This document shows, piece by piece, positions 21,393-31,807 of a stretch of 64,000 bases of DNA (within the stretch, counting starts at the first letter, position 1; each line of letters opens with the position of its first letter). The notes under the pieces were generated by a model that made no database searches, was not told the origin of the DNA, and saw nothing but the letters and a program-made list of their open reading frames with translations. The translations under genes and the position numbers were made by a program. The DNA is from Apodospora peruviana. Lineage: Eukaryota; Ascomycota; Sordariomycetes; Sordariales; Lasiosphaeriaceae. Location: positions 4,216,001 through 4,280,000 of the forward strand of contig JAUEDM010000002.1 in the NCBI GenBank assembly GCA_033439685.1, written 5' to 3'.

Positions 21393-23621
21393 CTAATTAT
21401 TAGCCGAAGCCCGGTCAGCCTCGATCTGGAGCAAAAGACTACCAAACGGCTCCAGCACCCTCTCAGCATCCTTTCTCAGCTGCAAATAGTCTAGCGCGGT
21501 GGCGCCGGCGTCGTCAACGGCCTGCGGGTCAACATCCAGCAGGCCATGCGCATCCAGCAAAATCCGAATGGTCCGGACGTCGGCGTTGCGCGCAGCCACG
21601 TGCAGGATCGTGCGTCCATCTACGAGCTTGCAGTGCGATTTACGACTAGCGCGGAGCAAAAACGGCAACGTCTCGTGCGAGTTGGTCTGCACGGCGTCCG
21701 AGAGCTCCGTGTAGCCCCAGGCGTCGGGGTGGTCGAGGTGTGCGCCGCGGCGCACCAGCAGGCGCAGCGCGTCGTGTTGGCCGCCTGCCCAGTTGGCATG
21801 GATGGCGGGCGTCTCGCCGAGCGTGTTGACCTGGTCGACGTCGGCGCCGGCGTCGAGGAGAGCCGTGATGACGGCCAGGCTGCCACTGGTCGCCGCCACG
21901 TGCAGCGGGCTGGCGCCGAACCGTTCGCCGGCGCCGAGGTCGGCTCCGCCCTGGATGAGGTGCGCGGCGCAGGCCGCCTGGCCACGTGAAGCGGCCACGT
22001 GAAGCGGCATCATGCCGTCGCGGTCGCGCAGGTTGGGGTCGGCGCCGCACTGGAGCAGGATGTGCACGGCGTCGTCGTGGCCGGTCTTGGCGGCCCAGTG
22101 CAGCGCCGTGCGGCCGAACGAGTCGGGCTCGTTGACGGTGCCGGCGGCGCGGGACGCTTTGGCGGCGTCGGCCACGCTTTGTGAGGAGAGCTCCAGCACG
22201 CTGTTGTGGAGGGCCGAGAAGGATGACTTGGCAATCTGGGCTTCGATCTTGGTCATCTTGCCGTCACCATCCCGACACCGGTCGTAGATTCGCGCCAGGT
22301 CCCGGATCACGGTCCCGGCGTCCATGGTCGATTCGATGGCTGACCACTGCATGAAAAAGTCGAGCACGTCAGACACGGCCCAGCTGGGCGGGACCAATTG
22401 CTGGGCACCCCTCTCCATCAGGATTTGGCAGACATCGGGCTGCCTGCAGAGCACGGCCAGATCGAGCGGCGTGTGGCCGTAGGGAGCAGCAATGTCGGCG
22501 ATGGATGCCTGGCCGGTAGCTAGGAGGTATTGGACGTTGTGAGTGTCTCCTTGGCGGATGGCAGCAAAGAGCTGGTGGTCGGGCGGAAGGATCCTCGGGA
22601 AGGAGAGCGTGGTCTGGATGCGTCCCGTGTTGGTGATGGAGAGCGACACACCTCTATCAGACAGCCAGCGCGGGCCGTACCAGAGAATATGGCACACCGA
22701 CCGAGAGCCCACACAGAGCGGCTCCGCACAAGGCCCCTTGTCACATGTTCCACCTGTGTTGACGATCCACCCCTTTCCGAGAAGCCCACCCAGAAGTTCG
22801 AAACCGCTCGTGGTTCTAACATGGCAGCTGCACATGCAACCCCCAAGACAAGAAACGGGCGGCCTTTGAGCAGGTGACTTCACTGGCGGGAGATGGTCAT
22901 ACAGTGAACCAGCTGGCTTTTCGGCCATCTTGCCGTCTGTCAGTGGATTGTCGATGACATAAAGCCCCGTACTAGGAGCTGTTGCTGTACTTGAGTCGTG
23001 ACTGGCCGAGAACTCTTCGCCGCATCCTTCCCTCGGCGGCGGTACGCGGTAACACTGTCCGTTGGGCCCAAGTTCAGCAGCGTCTTTGGGGCTTGGCAAC
23101 TGCACGCTCGATCCCGCTGATTCCATACAAGGCATTTTCGAGTCATCGCCCTGGACAATGCTGACCTCCCATCTGTCAGCTTCTAGCATCCGGGGAACGC
23201 GTGTATTTTGGGTAACAAGTGCAACGGTGATCAATGCAAGCGCATCCCGCAAGCGCTGTCGTGACTGGATGATTCGAGGCTTGACTATGATCCATGCGAT
23301 TCTTTTGCTGCGAGCGAATAGCTTCCCGGACTTTCCAGCCGCCTTTGGTTCCTGGGTTGTAAATACGACCATCTCATTATTGAGAGACTCCAGTGTTTCC
23401 AAGCAATCGCCAAGAACGCCTTCGAGTGCAGCATGTCGAGTATTTGCTGACGACTCGGCAACGGCAACCAAGACCATGCGCAGATGTTGCAATTCAGTTT
23501 GGAAATCCTGAATCTCCTTGGGTGCGTCGAAGAATCGTTGCGCGGTTGGAAACAACGAAATCAATCGATCTGCGGCTGCAAGGACGGTGATGACGCTGAC
23601 GGAGATTGACAGGGGATCCAT
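21393..23621 (-). CDS. Helo-like domain, Cys-rich module and ankyrin repeats
   Basis: A single-exon frame of 742 residues. The inner ATG at 23621 is chosen because MDPLSISVSVITVLAAADRL is the standard opening of the fungal Helo-like N-terminal domain; the frame is open 47 codons further up but Gln/Asn-rich. Residues 1-150 form this helical domain, found at the N-terminus of many fungal STAND and ankyrin proteins. A Cys-rich module follows, with C258, C262, C264, C266, H267 and then C293, C298 and C303, a plausible zinc site. One ankyrin-like unit lies near 353-410. A block of about five to six units runs from 503 to 690, with typical motifs GRTALHWAAKTGHDDAVHIL and ASPLHVAATSG. There is no NTPase domain. 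Relatives act in fungal programmed cell death or are uncharacterised. Confidence 0.9.
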   Translation of the reverse strand: MDPLSISVSVITVLAAADRLISLFPTAQRFFDAPKEIQDFQTELQHLRMVLVAVAESSANTRHAALEGVLGDCLETLESLNNEMVVFTTQEPKAAGKSGKLFARSKRIAWIIVKPRIIQSRQRLRDALALITVALVTQNTRVPRMLEADRWEVSIVQGDDSKMPCMESAGSSVQLPSPKDAAELGPNGQCYRVPPPREGCGEEFSASHDSSTATAPSTGLYVIDNPLTDGKMAEKPAGSLYDHLPPVKSPAQRPPVSCLGGCMCSCHVRTTSGFELLGGLLGKGWIVNTGGTCDKGPCAEPLCVGSRSVCHILWYGPRWLSDRGVSLSITNTGRIQTTLSFPRILPPDHQLFAAIRQGDTHNVQYLLATGQASIADIAAPYGHTPLDLAVLCRQPDVCQILMERGAQQLVPPSWAVSDVLDFFMQWSAIESTMDAGTVIRDLARIYDRCRDGDGKMTKIEAQIAKSSFSALHNSVLELSSQSVADAAKASRAAGTVNEPDSFGRTALHWAAKTGHDDAVHILLQCGADPNLRDRDGMMPLHVAASRGQAACAAHLIQGGADLGAGERFGASPLHVAATSGSLAVITALLDAGADVDQVNTLGETPAIHANWAGGQHDALRLLVRRGAHLDHPDAWGYTELSDAVQTNSHETLPFLLRASRKSHCKLVDGRTILHVAARNADVRTIRILLDAHGLLDVDPQAVDDAGATALDYLQLRKDAERVLEPFGSLLLQIEADRASANN

Positions 23622-24240
23622 CTTGAGAGAGGGGATTCTTTTGGGCGGACTTGCCTGGGCAACGTTGCTCAAGTGAGCAGGGTTGTTGTCATTGTCGTTT
23701 TTGTTATTGTTAGGTAGGTATTGTTGCTGCTGTCGTTGTAATCTCGTGGTCTCTTGCCCCAAGGGTGGGTAATAGCTTCAAGAAGCTGTACCGTTCGTTA
23801 TAAGCATGTCAAGACCGGACGTAGGGAGGACGGGAGTTATCTGTCTCGTCGACCGAGGTGTGCGAGCCGTTGCCACTGCCACTGCCACTGCCACCGCCCA
23901 ACCTGTGCCACGCAACGAGGCTCTGCTCTGACCGAAATCGATTGGAAACGAAATGCACGCAAAGACGTGTGGTGTGTTACCGCTCTGTTCCTGCGGTGTG
24001 ACACACCTACCTTCTTTAGGCATCCACTGATTTGGGAATAAATCATTTGAAGATAACTGATAAAGTGACGCGCGGGAATTACGTACCATCGTCAAGACAG
24101 GCGAAAAGAACGTGGGGGCTTTGTGTTGTCGATCCCTTGCGGCTGTTTGGCAGTTTAGTTCGCCTCTCAAGGACAAAGCTGACAGCCAATACGGATACAA
24201 CTCACGCGACTCGACCTCTTGTCATTGTGTCTGCCGCAGG
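23622..24240. other. Upstream spacer with short tandem repeat
   Basis: Upstream of the ankyrin gene. A run of CCACTG-type hexamers lies at 23872-23898. No gene is seen. Confidence 0.6.
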
Positions 24241-24640
24241 GCATCAACAATTGGCACTGAGGGTCACGTGGCCAAGCACGTACACACGGCACGTCCTCGC
24301 CATCCTCGCGGAACCTGACACTTTTGCGGGCAAAGTCTTGTACGCGGCCAGTTGTCTGCACAGCATGGACGAGGTCGCCGCCAAAATCTCGGCTGCAAGG
24401 GGAAACGCGGTCAGATATGTCGCCATGCCGGAGGACAAGTTCCGTGCTTATCTGCCGACGGGGGCGGCTGTGCAGGACGCGATTGTCAATCTGTTTTCGT
24501 TTGTGCCCGAGTTTGGGCACTACGGGCTCGATACGAGGGGGTTGGTTACCTAGGTAAGCAGACGATTCAGGAGGTCCCTCATAAGTTGAGTAGTCTTGAT
24601 GCGAGTATAAAAGCGAATGTCAAGGTGGCATGACAGGGAG
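24241..24640 (+). pseudogene. NmrA-like NAD(P)-binding protein, C-terminal relic
   Basis: An open frame to the TAG at 24553 encodes about 90 residues. They match the C-terminal half of NmrA-like proteins: ILAEPDTFAGKVLYAA, a helix HSMDEVAAKISAARGN, then VRYVAMPEDKFRAYLPTG and a final FVPEFGHYG. The N-terminal Rossmann fold with the GxxGxxG dinucleotide site is absent. No upstream exon supplying it was found in the preceding kilobase. The end also appears cut: the frame stops at TAG and a second frame continues for about 25 codons. I read this as a truncated, non-functional copy. A short exon of a spliced gene reaching far upstream cannot be excluded. Confidence 0.6.
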
Positions 24641-24797
24641 TTTGTAGATTTATTTCAGTACCTACTCAAAGGTGGAGTACCTAAGATGCCATTGACACAA
24701 CAGGTGAACACCTGCTCCTAGTCCAAGTCGATGAAGGCATACGGAAGCGACAAAAACTACCTAGTGTTGCACTCCGTCTAGGGAGTTGACGCTAAAA

Positions 24798-26002
24798 CTA
24801 TCTGCCTAAAGTAAAAGCAGACGCGGAAACGACAGTGTGGGCCAACTCTACCAGAGAGCCCGGTGCGTAAACAAAAGCCAAACGCAAACTCCATAACCAA
24901 ACAAAGCATCCGCGCAAAACCCCGTCCATGAGATGTATCCTCCTATCCTTACATCCTCGCAATCCCTCTCCCAACCAACCATCACAGGCATCTACCAAAG
25001 TACCCATGTACCCAATAACAAAGATATACCTCAACCCCTCGTTGCCCCCAGACTCGATCCTAATCTCCTTAACCTCCTTTCCGGTAACAGGCACTTTTTC
25101 GATAAACTGCTGCGCATTCTTACCAAACACGCCCTCGTTAAGATTCACGTCAAACACCTCCTTTTCCGGGCCAGTCGAATCTTTCCGCACCGTAAAATCT
25201 TCGTCTGCCCCCTTTCCTAGCTTCTGCCTGCTGGCATTGATGGCGTCTGTCGAGTTCTGTTCCGTGATCCCCGTCGTTCGCAGCTGCTTTACGTCAGAGG
25301 GCTTCATACCGGACTTGAGGAAGGCAATGGTCGCTTGGATCTCCCAGAGCCGCGCGCGGTCGGCGGTACCCTCCCATCCGACGAAGGCGGTCTCGACGGT
25401 AATGGAACCCTCGTCTTTGTTGGTGCGTATCTCGGCGGCCACTTGGCCATCCTTTTCGACGGAGTAGCTGGGTTCGCGTTTGGTAGAGCCCGGGAGTGGG
25501 GTGTCGCCGAGGTATTCGATTTCGTAGCCTTTATTTTCGACGTTGTACTCGGGACTCTGAAAAAGGCTTCAGTCAGTTGTTGAAGGGAGCAAAGAGTGGG
25601 AGTGTTATGAAATGTTTTACTTACGCCGGCCCCTTGGCTGGGACGAGGAGGAGGAGGAGGAGGAGGAGGAGATGAGCCCCAGGAAGCTCCGGCCTGGGGA
25701 CCAGACTGCCCTTCCGGAGTGTCGTCACCGTCTTCGGTCTTGGGTTTGGGCGACGGGCCTGGGTCTTCCGGGGTGTCATCGCCGGGACGCTTAGCTCCGG
25801 GAAGACGGAAGGCCCGGGCATCATGATCATGACGAAGGCCACGGCAGGAGGACCAGTGGTCTACAAGGAGGTTATCTCGGCAGTTCTGATCGACAGGGTC
25901 TGCAGAACAGAGCGGGTGGGCGGAGACGACGGAGACTCGAGCCAGGAACCCTGCCGCGGCCAAGGTGAGGACGAGGGCCGAGGTTTTGGAACTTGCGCGC
26001 AT
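24798..26002 (-). CDS. Secreted protein of unknown family
   Basis: Two exons, 26002-25625 and 25556-24798, joined by a GTAAGT/TTCAG intron, give 378 residues. A signal peptide is clear (VLTLAAAGFLARVSVVSA, cleavage near residue 28). A low-complexity linker rich in Pro, Asp, Glu and Gly follows, including an eight-proline run encoded by a GGA/GGG-type tract at 25648-25674. The second exon encodes a folded domain (TVETAFVGWEGTADRARLWE and a later EVKEIRIESGG) that I cannot assign. The last 40 residues are hydrophobic and contain a membrane-like segment. A mis-called final intron is possible there. The pattern fits a cell-wall or surface protein. Confidence 0.78.
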
Positions 26003-26174
26003 GGTTGCTGGTGTATGTGGTAGGAGGTTAGTGCTGAAGCGTTGATAGGCGATGGGATGATGTGAATCTAAAAGTTGTGAGAGAGCAGAATTTGGTACTG
26101 GTAGTCAGAAATGGTGATTGGGATGATGTGAAGGTGATGATGGAGCGGAATCAAGGGAGACTTAAGATTCTTCA

Positions 26175-26181
26175 TTATATA
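26175..26181 (-). promoter_or_regulatory. TATA-like box
   Basis: TATATAA on the minus strand, about 175 bases upstream of the ATG at 26002 of the secreted protein gene. Confidence 0.4.
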
Positions 26182-27285
26182 CCCGACTGTCGCCTGCTCT
26201 AGCTATCTCAAAGATTCGGCTCGGATGTAATACCCTCACAAATGGGTAACACCACTGGAAGACATCATGAAAACTCACGACTCACTGCCAGCGGCTGGAT
26301 CCGAAAGCAGGTCACCGAATCCTTCCTCCTGATACTGACGTGACCCGGGCCACTCCGAAAATCCAGTCGGGGTCTGGTGCGGACCGGAGCGCATCACCTA
26401 CCGGACTGGGTGAGGAGCTCCGGTCATTGCTATCAATATCTTGATAATTGTGCAAAACACCATGCTGTTCCTTGAGTGGCTGGACGGTAATTATCTAAAA
26501 GGGTAAACACACCTACAACCACCCAATCTTCTTTCGCGTAAAACTTGCTCATGTCGTCTCCTTGCTTCCTGATGGATTCTCAACACAGCTGACAAACACG
26601 GCCCGGGGCTGGCACAGCGTTCAGGCTGTGCGGTGCTTCACCGTAGCCGGGATCGTTTCGGGGGGCAAGGGTGGGAACTAATTCAGGTCGGAAAATTTAC
26701 CGCTCGGTGTTAAGGTGTATGTATGGTGAAGAGGCTGCTGACCTGTACGACTATATCATCAAATCCTACGATCGTACGGTGAGGCTGTCGGACTCTCCGT
26801 TTTCTGGCGGCTACGAAGATAATATTCATTATTGTGTGCATCAACACGGGACCACAGCCAGAAGTTTGTTCGGGTCCGCGGTGGCAGGAGCACCCGCCTG
26901 CCACTTCTGCGAGCGTCATCGGTCATCCCATCTTTTAATTACCGGTAGGTCCGAGGTTGGTCATCTCCTTTCTCCTCCAGCACCTCGATGGGCCAGCTGT
27001 GAGTGTGACGGTGCACGAGGCACTGTATACGATGTGTCTAACGGCCTTCTTTTTCCTTCCACAAACCTTTCACTGCCAACACTCCACCAAGTGTCCCGCT
27101 CGCCACCACTGCGTTCGAGGCTGCAATTTTCGCACTGACTCCCCACCACTACGAATCTACCTTATGATCATCACAGAGCACAGGAGCTTCGTTTTACTCT
27201 TCTTAGGCGGGTTCTTGTTCATGATCATCGTCTCGAGACTTCGGCTTGCTTCTTCCTCACAACTTCTCAACTCTACACGACAATC
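26182..27285. other. Intergenic, no gene accepted
   Basis: A 155-codon plus-strand frame at 26671-27138 has no landmarks and no normal codon pattern, so it is not called. Nothing else is seen. Confidence 0.5.
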
Positions 27286-27695
27286 ATGGCCGACAAACAC
27301 GAGGGTATGTGGTACATTGCATTTACCTCAAAATCGGAACTGAGATGGGCTTACGTCTAGTTGCAGGACATCTGCCCTCCCTCCTGCACGTGGCCATCGA
27401 GGAGGCTGCCGAGGGCCCTGGAGTACTACCGCCGTTGGTTACCCAGGTCGTCCCACGTCGAGGACATGACGCAAAACGCAAAGTTTCCGACGAAGGTCCT
27501 GTAACGAGCACGTTCACGTCCAAGACCACCTTCAGAAACCCACCAATATACCCATGGCCCAACCCGCTCCCCGGATTCATCAGTGTCGAACTCGATATCA
27601 CCAACATTGGAACCACGTGTCCGACGCGGCCGGGACATTCTGACTTCAGGCCAGAGCGCCCTGGGTCCATCACATCGCGCTCTCGGTGGGTGTAA
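27286..27695 (+). CDS. Possible small gene of unknown function
   Basis: The ATG at 27286 (MADKHE) is followed by a GTATGT donor. An acceptor at 27366 (TTGCAG) joins in phase to 27367-27695, giving 115 residues: HLPSLLHVAIEEAAEGPG, then a basic and Pro-rich tail. The second half has weak coding character. I cannot name a family. It may be a gene start whose remainder has decayed. Confidence 0.3.
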
Positions 27696-29012
27696 TCAAG
27701 CAGTTGAGGTGCCCTTGCTAGTGCACATTCATTACGTCAAGAGATATGCGCAGCCAGACTCGGCCGACCGCGCCGTAAAGATTCAACAATAGGCGAAGTG
27801 CTATCTGAATCGAAACTCTGAGGCAGAGATCGATTGGGCACAGACTCAGCTGATGTAGCGGGACGGATGCTGGATCCCGGCTTGATATTGATTGCCAAGG
27901 CGCTCAGGCTCTGATGCCCCGGAATCCAGGAGAAGGATCAGACACATTCAAATAAGACTGTATAGATACTGAATGAGTACCTAGTTATATGACTTATGAT
28001 CACTCGGAGTTGGGATCCAGGAAGTTAATCATTTTGTTTGGCAGCACGACCGAATTCGGAAGGACCTTGACAAATCACACAGCGAGAATATTTCCAGCAG
28101 ACCCAGACATTTCCATCAGACGACCAAACCAAAATTACCCACATCAGTCTCCCCAGAGCAACCTTGTGCTGCATTGTGGCGTCACATCACTAACTGCCGG
28201 ATACGGGATGGCATGTTTTCGTTTCCATCCCTCACCTAGCGGAGAATTTGGACCAACAGGAGATTATCGGGGGGATTCCGTCAAGCCACGGATACCGAGT
28301 GGGTGTCCATGGGGAACCAATATATTCCCGTGCTCACCAAATGCTTATTTTCCAATGGGTTCGCCTAATCAGAACCCGCCTGACCGGTTATTGTAACTAC
28401 CTGCACCGATAACAATGATTCTTTTTGGGGTGTGTTGCTATGTCATAACGAACGCGAACGAAGCAAACGCAACCAACCAGAATGCTCGTTGTTTATTGGC
28501 AGCGCTGATCTCCTTAGCAGGCTATTGTCTCGCGGACAGCTACCTCTATCATGTCGCCACAGGCTCGCATTCCCACGCAACTTTGCCAGCTTGTATGATT
28601 GGCCACACTCCCCCATCCCCTTTTTCTCGTTGTTTACTAAAATAGCCTGATTCCGGGCAGCACAACATCGACCACTGAGAAGAGCAGAGCAATATCGACG
28701 AGGATGGGGATATCCGTATCGTCGTGCACAACGCTCTTGCGAGTCACCTGGTCACTGGAATCCTCGCCAGCACCCTAACGCCCTGTCAGACGCATGTTGA
28801 TATTGCAAGTGATAGCCAGGGGACGAGTATGCCTGGAAGCCGGACTTCGCTCAAGCCAGTGATGATGTCGGCTGCTGTTATAGATATCTCGTGTATCCTA
28901 CCCTGCCATCAGACCTGGGTTGTAACCGTTGGAACTCGATTCAGTTGTTCCCGGTCAAGAAGCACAAAACAAACTGGGTAATTTCTGGCAAGTCCCTGAC
29001 AAGTAACGACAC
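27696..29012. other. Intergenic, no gene accepted
   Basis: About 1.3 kb with only short landmark-free frames, including one of 135 codons at 27989-28396. It contains the promoter side of the glycine-rich secreted gene. Confidence 0.5.
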
Positions 29013-31418
29013 ATGAGGACCAGGTTGCCAGTTATGGCTCCTCGTTCTTACCAATGTCTGTTGACATGCCTGACGCTGCTTTCCTTGCGACAAGTGGCTG
29101 CCGACTTGAGCACTTGCCGGTGCACAGGTGTTGACTACTCGAATGGAGGATCATACCTCGTCGATGGCTCTAGCAGCGACGACTTTACCTTTACTTCGGT
29201 GTTTGACTGTGAGCTTGACAACCGGCACCTCCCATGACAACATCAAATCTAACCACACTATTTTCATCATAGCATGTGGCGAGGCAGACACCATCGAACC
29301 GATTCTGGTGGATCCCGAGGGCACGCAATACCTCTGCACCCCTATCAGCATGCAGGTCGATGGACAGCAACAGCAGTCATCATGGTCAGCAAACAACCCC
29401 CTATTAACTTAGTACCTTGATGTTCACACTACCTCTGGCCGCTAGTTAACACCTTGATAATATTGTAGTCAAATCGCGTATTCTCAAATGTACAACGGCG
29501 ACTGGACCATCGTTCTCCAAGCCGACACTGTCAACTTCCAGGTGATCCGCGAGTTCCGGCTGACCGTCACCACGCCCGAGAAACTGACCACAACTGTGAC
29601 CCCTACCGTCGTGGTCGGCATCACCAGCACACCGGCGGGTGTTACAATAAGAACAACAGTAACCCAAACCTCCCTCGTCGTCGGCCGTGCCCCAACCTTC
29701 ACAGATCACAACTGCGCCGGCGGTGGCCCCGCGAGAAGCACCCAGACGGAAACGCAATGGCTGCCCGCACCCGTCACCACCATCCCCGTAACCATCGCCG
29801 ACACGACCACCGCAGGCGCCCTCACGTCCTACTACCAGACCACTGTAGCCGTCAGCGCCGCCTGTCACTACACCCAGACGCCAACCCCGCCCAAGGCCGA
29901 CAAGCCCCCGCCCACACCGGCGCAGCCAAAACCCAGTGGCTGCGGGAATAGTTGTCGCCCTTGGTACAGCTCGAGTGGATGGGGTTGGTCGTCTGGAGGA
30001 GGTAGTAGAGGGGGTGGGTCGTCGGGAGGAGGGTCAAGAGGAGGCGGCGGTGGTTCATCAGGTGGTGGTAGTCAGGGTGGCGGTTCAGGAGGGTCTGGAG
30101 GAGGAAGTAGGGGTGGCGGAGGAAGTGGTGGCGGTTCTTCAGGTGGTGGAAGCAGAGGGGGTGGAGGAGGAAGTGGTGGTGGCTCTTCAGGTGGTGGAAG
30201 CAGAGGGGGTGGAGGAGGAAGTGGTGGTGGCTCTTCAGGTGGTGGAAGCAGAGGGGGTGGAGGAGGAAGTGGTGGTGGCTCTTCAGGTGGTGGAAGCAGA
30301 GGGGGTGGAGGCGGAAGTGGTGGCGGCTCTTCAGGTGGTGGAAGCAGAGGGGGTGGAGGCGGTAGTGGTGGTGGCTCTTCAGGTGGTGGAAGCAGAGGGG
30401 GTGGAGGAGGAGGAAGCGGTGGCGGAAGTAGAGGCGGAGGAGGAAGCGGCGCTGGTGGATCGGGAGGAGGCAGCAGAGGTATGTTTACGCTTCCCGTCAC
30501 TTTTGACAGAGTGGAGCCTCCCCCCTTTCTTGACCGAGTCAGTGCCCCGGAGACATCGGCTAACACTATAACAGGCGGTGGTGGCAGCGGTGGTGGCTCT
30601 CGTGGTACGTATTGCTGCTCGCTCTTGTTTGAGCGATTACTTGACTACGATCTCAAAGCTAATATCTTACAGGCGGCGGAGGTGGTGGCTCGGGCGGTGG
30701 CAGCAGAGGCGGCGGCGGTGGTGGTGGTGGTGGTGGTGGAAGACGTGGAGGAGGATCGGAAACTGGGGACGGTAAGAAGAATCATTCTCGGCTCGTGTCC
30801 TAAGTCGGTTACTTATCGATGATACTAACAAATTTTTCTTCCTCCAGTTCCGGCCGCCGAAATCGAAAGACGAGAGCCGGCTAAGGCTGCTGCTATTACT
30901 AGCACCGTCTTCGCCACTACGACAATTACTAGTACTTCGACTATTCTCGCGCAGCCACGGACCTCGCTCGAGACTGGTAAGAGAACTCACTCCTGTCATC
31001 GCTTAAACTTTCCTCGGAAGCTAATCGTCATACTACACCTATAGTCTACGCTTCTGTCACCGAGACCTTGTAAGTTCGACTCAAACACATTTTTTCACAG
31101 TCCGGAAGAAGGCTAACATGATTACTTGTAAATAGCACACCACCGACCCAGACAGTCTGCGATCAGCCCCAGCTAGCCACGGTAACAGTATATACGGCAC
31201 AACCGACACAGACTCGCTATGATGTGGATCATATCACAGTCAGCACGTGGGCAACTGTGTGGGTTGGGTACGTCTCCCCCATAATTTGACGATGGACTTG
31301 GCCGTCGAGCTTTACTAACCTAAGTGTGTAACTACCTAGACAAACACAGTATACGACTTATACCAATTACCAAGCTGTCACAGCATGTTGGGCTGCTGGT
31401 GGCCGTTATGGGGTCTAA
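29013..31418 (+). CDS. Secreted Gly/Ser-rich repeat protein, nine exons
   Basis: Exons: 29013-29208, 29273-29384, 29469-30478, 30575-30604, 30673-30771, 30848-30976, 31045-31069, 31136-31267, 31340-31418. All phases agree and give 603 residues. A signal peptide opens the protein (MAPRSYQCLLTCLTLLSLRQ is its core). A Cys-containing N-terminal domain (STCRCTGVDYSNGG) and a Thr/Val-rich section follow. A 160-residue Gly/Ser/Arg tract comes next, including six 16-residue units built on SGGGSSGGGSRGGGGG. Micro-exons of 25 and 30 nt punctuate the 3' part. The C-terminal end (AVTACWAAGGRYGV, with TVTVYTAQPTQT before it) is a Thr-rich secreted module like those of fungal wall proteins. It is likely extracellular or wall-bound; exact function unknown. 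Confidence 0.85.
30124..30411 (+). repeat. 48-bp coding minisatellite, six copies
   Basis: Six head-to-tail 48-bp units starting AGTGGTGGCGGTTCTTCAGG encode the 16-residue Gly/Ser/Arg unit. Copies are nearly identical, differing mainly at GGA/GGC third positions. The surrounding 29990-30478 is a broader imperfect GGN repeat. Confidence 0.95.
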
Positions 31419-31807
31419 TTTAACATCTGTCTTTGGCCCGATTTTCTTCACTCTTTTCTTTTCTTGGTGCCCAATTATAGTTATTAGTGCCAACTAAGCA
31501 GTGCCACCTATCCAGGAGGCTTGTACAATACCATATGTGTCATTACATAAAGCTTGACTGATTTGAAAGGAGGACGATTAACTTTTTCGTCCCAGGCGGC
31601 TAATAAACAAGGAATCCAGTGAATGTGTGACTACTCATGACCGCCTAGTGTCTTATATTACTAACGGTTATCGTCTAGCTAGGTAGGTAAGGTATGTACT
31701 TTGTGTATCCGAGTTTTCTCATGCAGGTGATGACACTCGTCAATGCGATTCCCAAAATAAAATCCCATTATATCCTCAAACGCTCCAGGCTGTGGCCATC
31801 AGTCTTA
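31419..31807. other. Convergent spacer
   Basis: Between the Gly-rich gene (plus) and the AA7 oxidase (minus). A GGTAGGTAAGGT-type short motif lies at about 31682-31692. No gene is seen. Confidence 0.6.

Noticed and set aside
26671..27138. 155-codon plus-strand frame
   Set aside because: No landmarks, no homology I can recognise and no convincing start context.
30072..30566. Long proline-rich minus-strand frame
   Set aside because: It is the reverse complement of the glycine-rich repeat on the plus strand; the plus gene has a signal peptide and consistent introns.
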